A stretch of DNA of 64,000 nt from Anniella stebbinsi. Taxonomy: Eukaryota > Chordata > Lepidosauria > Squamata > Anniellidae. Where the stretch lies: contig JARDYH010000003.1 in assembly GCA_029215795.1 (NCBI GenBank), forward strand, positions 102,270,609-102,334,608. The letters are read 5' to 3'. This document shows, in pieces, positions 58,490 through 64,000 of the stretch (within the stretch, counting starts at the first letter, position 1; each line of letters opens with the position of its first letter). The notes under the pieces are model-generated. The model worked only from the letters and a program-made list of their open reading frames with translations, was not told the DNA's origin and did no database searches. The position numbers and the translations under genes were made by a program.

Positions 58490-60029
58490 TATTATTTTTT
58501 TGTAAATGTATCTTTATTAAGTTTTTCATAACAAAACAAAAATCACAACATACCACACACTAGTAACAGCAATAGCCAATATCCCATCCCTAAAACCTTC
58601 CCTCCCCATTCCCTCCCCTCGCTTGTATTGTTTCTTGATTATCTCTATCTCTTTTCTCTATTGGTATATTAAGACTATTAAAAAACAAAAGAAGAAAAAA
58701 GAATACTTTTTTCTTTTCGTGAGTCCCATAGATTTTTATATGCTTCTGTTATTGTTTTCCTGTTTGGTTCTTTTTTTATATACTCTATATATGTTTGCCA
58801 ATCCATTCAGAAAGTATCTCTTTTCTTTTTTCCTCTATGGACTCTTAACCTCTGTGTCAATTTTTCATTTATCGCTATGTTCCATAGCTTCCCCTCCCAC
58901 ATAGTTATTGTCAACATCCACGTTGTCTTCCAATTAGTTGCTATCAAATGCCTTGCCGCTGTTAACATGAAACCAATTAAAACTTTATCTTTTATTCCTC
59001 TGTTTTCTTTAACATACATATTCAAAAGGGCTAACTCTGGCATTCTACAAATCTCTTGCTCAGTAATTTCTTCTATTTTTTGAAGTACTTTATCCCAGAA
59101 TTTCCTAACCTTTCTACATTCTCACCACATGTGAATTTGGGTTCCATTGTCTTTACACCCTCTCCAGCACTGTGGTAAAAGGTTTCTGTTAAATGTTGCC
59201 AACCTCACTGGTGTCAGCTACCACTCCTGAACTAATTTTAAAGCCCCTTGTGGATGTTGTTTGGAAGGGAAATTTCTCAAAAATGTCCCCCCATTCTTCA
59301 TCCTCAATCCCCTCTTCCAAAACTATTTCCCATATCTGCTTTATTGTCACATTTCCTCTGATCTGCTGCTTTATTAAAATTCTGTATATTTGTGTTATAG
59401 TACCCTTATCTCCTACCTTGTATTTGTCCACAATTTTTCCCATTCTGTTAGCTCCCTTGTCCTTTGTCTTTCTTTCTGTTTCTTATAAATTTACTAATTT
59501 GCATCCAGCTATCCATGAGATTTCTATATTCTGTGTTCGCTTGTTCCATATTTCCTGTGTAATAGGAAGTTGTTGTTCATAAAAGTTTGTCATTCATGTC
59601 AGTCCTATTTCTTTCAGTTTGCTTTTTGTTACTGCATTCTTTTTTATATCAAATTCTGGTTGTATCCAGATTGGTGTTAAGGGTGAAGGTCCCTGGCATT
59701 CATTTTTCTTTTTTATGGTATCATGCTTTCATCATTCCCTTTATTGTACTTTGTTTACTACCCATTTGTTGTTTTATATGTATATATATTTACTGTGGAA
59801 CATATTCTGTATTTCTTCTTTTTAAAATCCCATCAGTTCCCTCTCTATTTCTTCCCATTGTATGCTCCCCCTTCCTTTGTTATTGTTAATATGGGTCTTA
59901 ATTGGTATGTGTCGTAGTTTGTTTTTAGATATGGTATACTCCAACCTCCATCTTGCCTAAATCTGTATCTGAAAGCTTTTGCCGTTCTGAGTCTTTTACT
60001 TTTGAATATAAAATTTTCTATCTTGTTTT
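58490..60029 (-). mobile_element. L1-clade LINE, 3' part of ORF2
   Basis: Minus-strand broken frames include FKSKRLRTAKAFRYR (about 60000), GTITQIYRILIKQQIRGNVT (59390), the region before the Cys/His knuckle (59100-59190) and WMLTITMWEGKLWNIAINEK (58880), matching the L1 C-terminal order seen at 36983-38056. The T-rich left end (tattattattttttt at 58488) would be the 3' tail. Continues at 62111 after the inserted L2. Confidence 0.85.
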
Positions 60030-62110
60030 CTACTCTGTGGCGGTGAGGATGGCAAAGAGACAGTTCTTCTCCACCAGCATTGCATCTTCACAGTGTCGTC
60101 TGGTGGAGCTTTTCTGGGTGGTTCGTGGCCTGCTACATTCTGGGCCAGGGCGAGAGATGGTGGAACCCTCGGTAGCATGCTGTGATGAGTTTGCACAGCA
60201 CTTTGAAGATAAAGTTGCTCAGATTCGTCTTGAATTGGACACCATGCTCAATGCAGCTCTGCTAGTAGAGGCGTCCAGAGCACCGTCTGGTCCAGTTTTA
60301 TTGCATGAGTTTCAGTTATTGAGGCCTGAGGATGTGGACAAGGTGCTTGGCCAAGTCTGGTCGACCACTTGTGTGTTTGACCCTTGCCCGTTGTGGCTAA
60401 TTACATCAAATAAGGAGGGGACTGCCGGCTGGGTCCAGGAGGTTGTAAATGCCTCCTTGAGAGAGGGAGTGGTGCCGGCCTCGTTAAAAGAGGCGGTAAT
60501 CAGACCACTCCTGAAAAAGCCTAACCTGGACCTGGAAGATGTTAACAACTATAGGCTGGTGGCAAACATTCCTTTCCTGGGCAAGGTGCTTGAGCGGGTG
60601 GTTGCAGGACAACTCCAAACACTCTTGAATGAAATGGATTATCTAGATCCATTTCAATCGGGTTTCAGGCCTGGCTTTGGAACAGAAACTGCCTTGGTCG
60701 TCCTGTGGGATGACTTTTGCCAGGAGAGGGACAGGGGGAGTGCGACCCTGTTGGTTCTCTTGGACCTCTCAGCGGTTTTCGATACCATCAACCATGGTAT
60801 CCTTCTGGATAGGTTGTCTGGGCTGGGAGTTGGAGACACTGCGCTGCAGTGGTTCTGCTCCTACTTGGATGGTCGTTTTCAGAAGGTGGTGCTGGGGCAT
60901 TATTGCTCTGTGCCGTGGCATTTAAACCATGGGGTTCCACAGGGCTCTATTTTATCCCCTATGCTGTTTAACATATACATGAAGCCACTGGGAGATGTCA
61001 TCAATATGCGGCTGACACCCAGTTCTACCTCTCCTTTTCATCAAACCCAGGTGTGGTAGTGTCTGTTCTGAATCAGTGCTTGATTCAGAACAGTAATGAA
61101 ATGGGCACGGTAATGGACTGGATGAGGGCCAATAAACTGAGACTCAATCCAGACAAGATGGAGGTACTGTTAGCGGGTGGTTTGTCTGTCCAGCAAGGTG
61201 ATGTTCACCCTCTTCTGGAGGGGGTTTCACTCCCTCTAAAGGATCGGGTCCGTAGTTTGGGGGTGCTCTTGGATCCAGAACTGTCACTTGAGGCACAGGT
61301 GAACTCAGTGGCAAAGAGCACCTTTTACCAGCTTAGGCTGATATACCAACTGCGCCCTTATCTGGACAGAGATAGCCTAGCTACAGTTATCCATGCTCTC
61401 ATCACCTCTCGTTTGGATTACTGCAATGCGTTATACATGGGGCTGCCTTTGAAAATGGTCCAGAAACTTCAGCTGGTACAAAACAAGTCAGCCAGATTGT
61501 TAACGCAGATTGGCCAATGAGACCATATTACGCCAGTCCTTTTCCAACTTCACTGGCTGCCGATCCAGATCCGGGCCCAATTCAAAGTGCTGGTACTAAC
61601 ATTTAAAGCCCTAAACGGCTTGGGGCCAGGTTATCTAAAGGAACGCCTCCTCCCATATGTACCTGCCCGGACCCTAAGATCATCTACAGGGGTCCTTCTC
61701 CATGAGCCCCTGCCAAAGGAAGTGAGGCAGGTGGCCACTAGGAGGAGGGCTTTCTCTGCTGTGGCACCCTGGCTGTGAAATGAGCTCCCCAGAGAGGTTC
61801 GCCTGGCGCCTACTTTGCACTCTTTTCATCGCCAGGTGAAGACCTTTTTATTCTCCCAGTATTTTAACAGTTAAATTAACTCAATTTTAATCCTTGCTGT
61901 TTTACATTTGTATTTTAATCTGTATTAATTTCTGCTGTTTGGTTTTATTCTGGTTGTGTTTTTATATTGTATGTTATTTTGTGTTTTTAGATTGTGGTTT
62001 GTTTTATATTTTTTAAAATGATTTCATGATTTTAATTTTTGTGAACTGCCCAGAGAGCTTCGGCTATAGGGCGGTATACAAATGCAATAAATAAATAATA
62101 AATAAATAAA
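60030..62110 (+). mobile_element. L2 LINE, nearly complete reverse transcriptase, with target duplication
   Basis: Inserted into the L1 with a 7-bp duplication TTGTTTT (60023-60029, 62111-62117). The + frame to 61059 covers the linker (HFEDKVAQIRLELD, FDPCPLWL) and the RT palm: VNNYRLVANIPFLGKVLERV, YLDPFQSGFRPGFGTETAL, LLDLSAVFDTINHGILLDRL, HGVPQGSILSPMLFNIYM. The expected YADD block is lost at a frameshift near 61010 (FHQTQVW instead). It resumes in 61053-61520 (RANKLRLNPDKMEVLLAG; LGVLLDPELSL; SRLDYCNALYMGLPLKMVQK) and 61587-61778 (LVLTFKALNGLGPGYLKE). The 3' tail is 'agagagcttcggctatagg' plus (AAAT)n. The 5' end, with endonuclease, is missing. Confidence 0.95.
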
Positions 62111-64000
62111 TTGTTTTGCCATATTTTGAACCTGCTAATTGGGATTTCCTGTGGTAATACGTTAAATAAGTATATGAATTTTGGTACCAGCGTCATCTTT
62201 ATGGTCATAATCTGATCTGAAAGAGATAACTGTATTCTCTCCCCTCTGGCAATATCATTTTTAAAATTCTTTCCACAGTTTCTCAAAATTTAATTTGAAT
62301 ATATCTTTCTGCTTTTTAGGAATCTGGATTCCTAAATATCTGAATGTTTTGGATACTAAGGGCATGCCAGTCATTTTAGAGATTTCTATTTGTTCCTGGG
62401 GCTCTATGTTCAGACTCATCAAGCCCGATTTCTTTTCATTTACCTTAAGTCCTGCTATCTGTTGGAATTCCGTCAGCTCTCTTGTAGTTTCATTTATTCC
62501 CTTTTTTAATTTTGTAATGTCGGTAGAATATTGTCTGCATATAAACTTAGTTTGAATTCCTTGCTACCTACCTGATTTCCTCTAATCTCTGTATTTGCTC
62601 TTATCCTGTCAGCTAAAAATTCAATCACCATTGTGAATAATAATGGTGATAGTGGACATCCCTGCCTAGTTCCTGAATTTAGCTTTACTTCCCGTTTCCA
62701 ATCCATTATACCTTATTTTTGCTGTTGTTTGTACATATATTGCCTCTATAATATGCTTTAACTTACTCCCCAGATCATATATATTTGGCAAATTGACTAT
62801 GTATTTTTGGGTTTACTGCATCAAACACTTTGTATAGGTCCAATGTTATAATTGCCATTGGAAATTTCCTTAATTTACATATATTCATCAGCCCAAATAT
62901 TTTTTTCTGACCGGTTCTGCAATGAATCTGTTTTCAGAAACCCATGTTGAACAGAGCCTATGGATTCATTGATAACTTCATTTAAATGTTTAGCCCATAT
63001 TTTGGTAAATATAATCTACATTTAGTAGAGAAATAGGTTTATATGAATCCGGGTTGCAATTGTCTTTATTTGGTTTTGGTATCAGTTTTATTATGGTCTG
63101 TGTCCATGTTTTTGGAAGAGACCCTCGTTCTTGTATTTCATGAAATAATTTCTTCAGTTTTGAGACCTGCTTATCTATATAAGCTTTGTAAAATTCTCCC
63201 ATGAAACCATCATCCCTGGGTGTTTTGTTATTGTTTAGGACTCTTATAGCCTCTTTTATTTCATTTTCTTCTATCTGAGCTTCTAGATACTGTTTCTGTT
63301 CCTCTTTTAATGGTGGTATTCTAGCTTTTTCCAGGTATTCTTTAATCTAGGGTGACCAGATAAAATCCAGGTCAGGGCTGATGTAACTTTAACAGTTGTA
63401 GAGAAAAGGGAATTTCAGCCAGTGTCATTTGTATGCAATTAGTTCCTGATGATATTCCCTCTTCATCACAACAGTTAAAGGTGCAGGCACTACACTAGAG
63501 TGACCATATACAAAAGAAGGCAGGGCCCCTGCAACTTCAACAGTTGTGATGAAGAGGGAATTTCACCAGGAACTAATTGCATACAAATGACACTGGCTGA
63601 AATTCCCTTTTCTCTACAACTGTTAAAGTTACATGAGCTCTGACCTGGATTTTATCTGGTCACCCTACTTTAATCTGACTTGTTTCTATCTCTTTTCCCT
63701 TATAAAGATCTTTAAAATATGCTTGCTATATTTCTCCCATTTTTTTGATCATGTGTTTTAGATCCTTCTTTTGTGTTAAATGCCCAAAGTTTATTTCTAA
63801 TTCTTTTCTTTCAGATTGTGTTTGCTAACAGTTTTGAACTTTTTCCTGTAAATTCATAGTGCCTTTGCTTCACAGATAACATATCTATCATTATCTTGTT
63901 TATTTCTAAAGCTTCCCTTTCATTCCTCACTTTTTCCATTTCCATTTGATGATATATATAAAAAAGACAATTTATTAGGTTGAATTGTTTTTAACAAATG
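62111..64000 (-). mobile_element. L1-clade LINE, reverse-transcriptase region (runs off the window)
   Basis: Minus frames include SLSDQIMTIKMTLVPKFIYL (62286 side), the RT core SGTRQGCPLSPLLFTMVIEF and KLSLYADN (62706-62506), and earlier RT blocks MGEFYKAYIDKQVSKLKKLF, ERGSLPKTWTQTIIKLIPKP and YKPISLLNVDY (63202-62990). The catalytic box reads YADN instead of YADD, and several stops and frameshifts exist, so it is dead. The element is one with 58490-60029; a hAT MITE interrupts it at 63348-63667, and its 5' end lies beyond 64000. Confidence 0.9.
63348..63667. mobile_element. 320-bp hAT-type MITE, copy 3, with perfect target duplication
   Basis: Ends TAGGGTGACCAGAT and ATCTGGTCACCCTA. An exact 8-bp duplication CTTTAATC flanks it (63340-63347, 63668-63675). 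The two halves are inverted repeats of about 145 bases with a short centre containing 'actagagtgaccatata', which copies the end motif. Confidence 0.95.

Overview
The window looks like a gene-poor stretch of a squamate reptile nuclear genome, most likely a lizard. The case rests on one clear vertebrate gene, neurotrophin-3, and on the repeat mix around it: CR1, L2 and L1 LINEs, a DIRS-type tyrosine-recombinase element, tRNA-derived SINEs and many hAT-like foldback elements. The species call is inference; the gene call is firm.

The only convincing protein-coding gene is NTF3 on the + strand. Its main coding exon opens after a splice acceptor at 23250-23251, and the short-isoform reading frame runs 23273-24049 (258 codons). 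It encodes signal peptide, propeptide, a furin site and a 119-residue mature cystine-knot growth factor. A probable polyadenylation signal lies at 24518. The upstream exon or exons were not found in the preceding 23 kb. The protein has more substitutions in the mature domain than I would expect for NT-3, several of them in receptor-facing loops.

Layout. 1-9.2 kb: mostly unique or old sequence, with an L2 3' end (about 3.0-3.5 kb), a MIR-like SINE and a small hairpin MITE. 9.2-15.5 kb: an old CR1 element, a 1.26 kb head-to-head foldback transposon carrying a CpG-rich insert, a CR1 copy interrupted by L2 pieces, and a second copy of the foldback family. 16.6-20.8 kb: CR1 fragments and a decayed DIRS recombinase. 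22.1-24.6 kb: a MITE, two SINE heads and the NTF3 exon. 26.4-31.1 kb: MITEs, CR1 tails and an L2 fragment. 31.4-35.4 kb: an unclassified APE-type LINE interrupted by two foldback elements. 36.7-41 kb: L1 ORF2 remnant and hAT-like palindromes. 43.9-49.4 kb: three related GC-rich hAT-like elements (1.1, 1.6 and 1.1 kb) built of roughly 240-bp palindromic modules, one with a perfect 8-bp target-site duplication inside an L2 copy. 53.9-54.9 kb: two SINEs and a 320-bp hAT MITE. 58.5-64 kb: a minus-strand L1 broken by an L2 (7-bp duplication) and by another 320-bp hAT MITE (perfect 8-bp duplication).

No tRNA or rRNA gene, CRISPR array or operon is present. Apart from NTF3, every reading frame that I could recognise belongs to a transposable element and is broken. 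The most unusual material is the family of modular palindromic hAT-like elements, the nested-palindrome 320-bp hAT MITE, and the foldback family dense in GCGCAT motifs.
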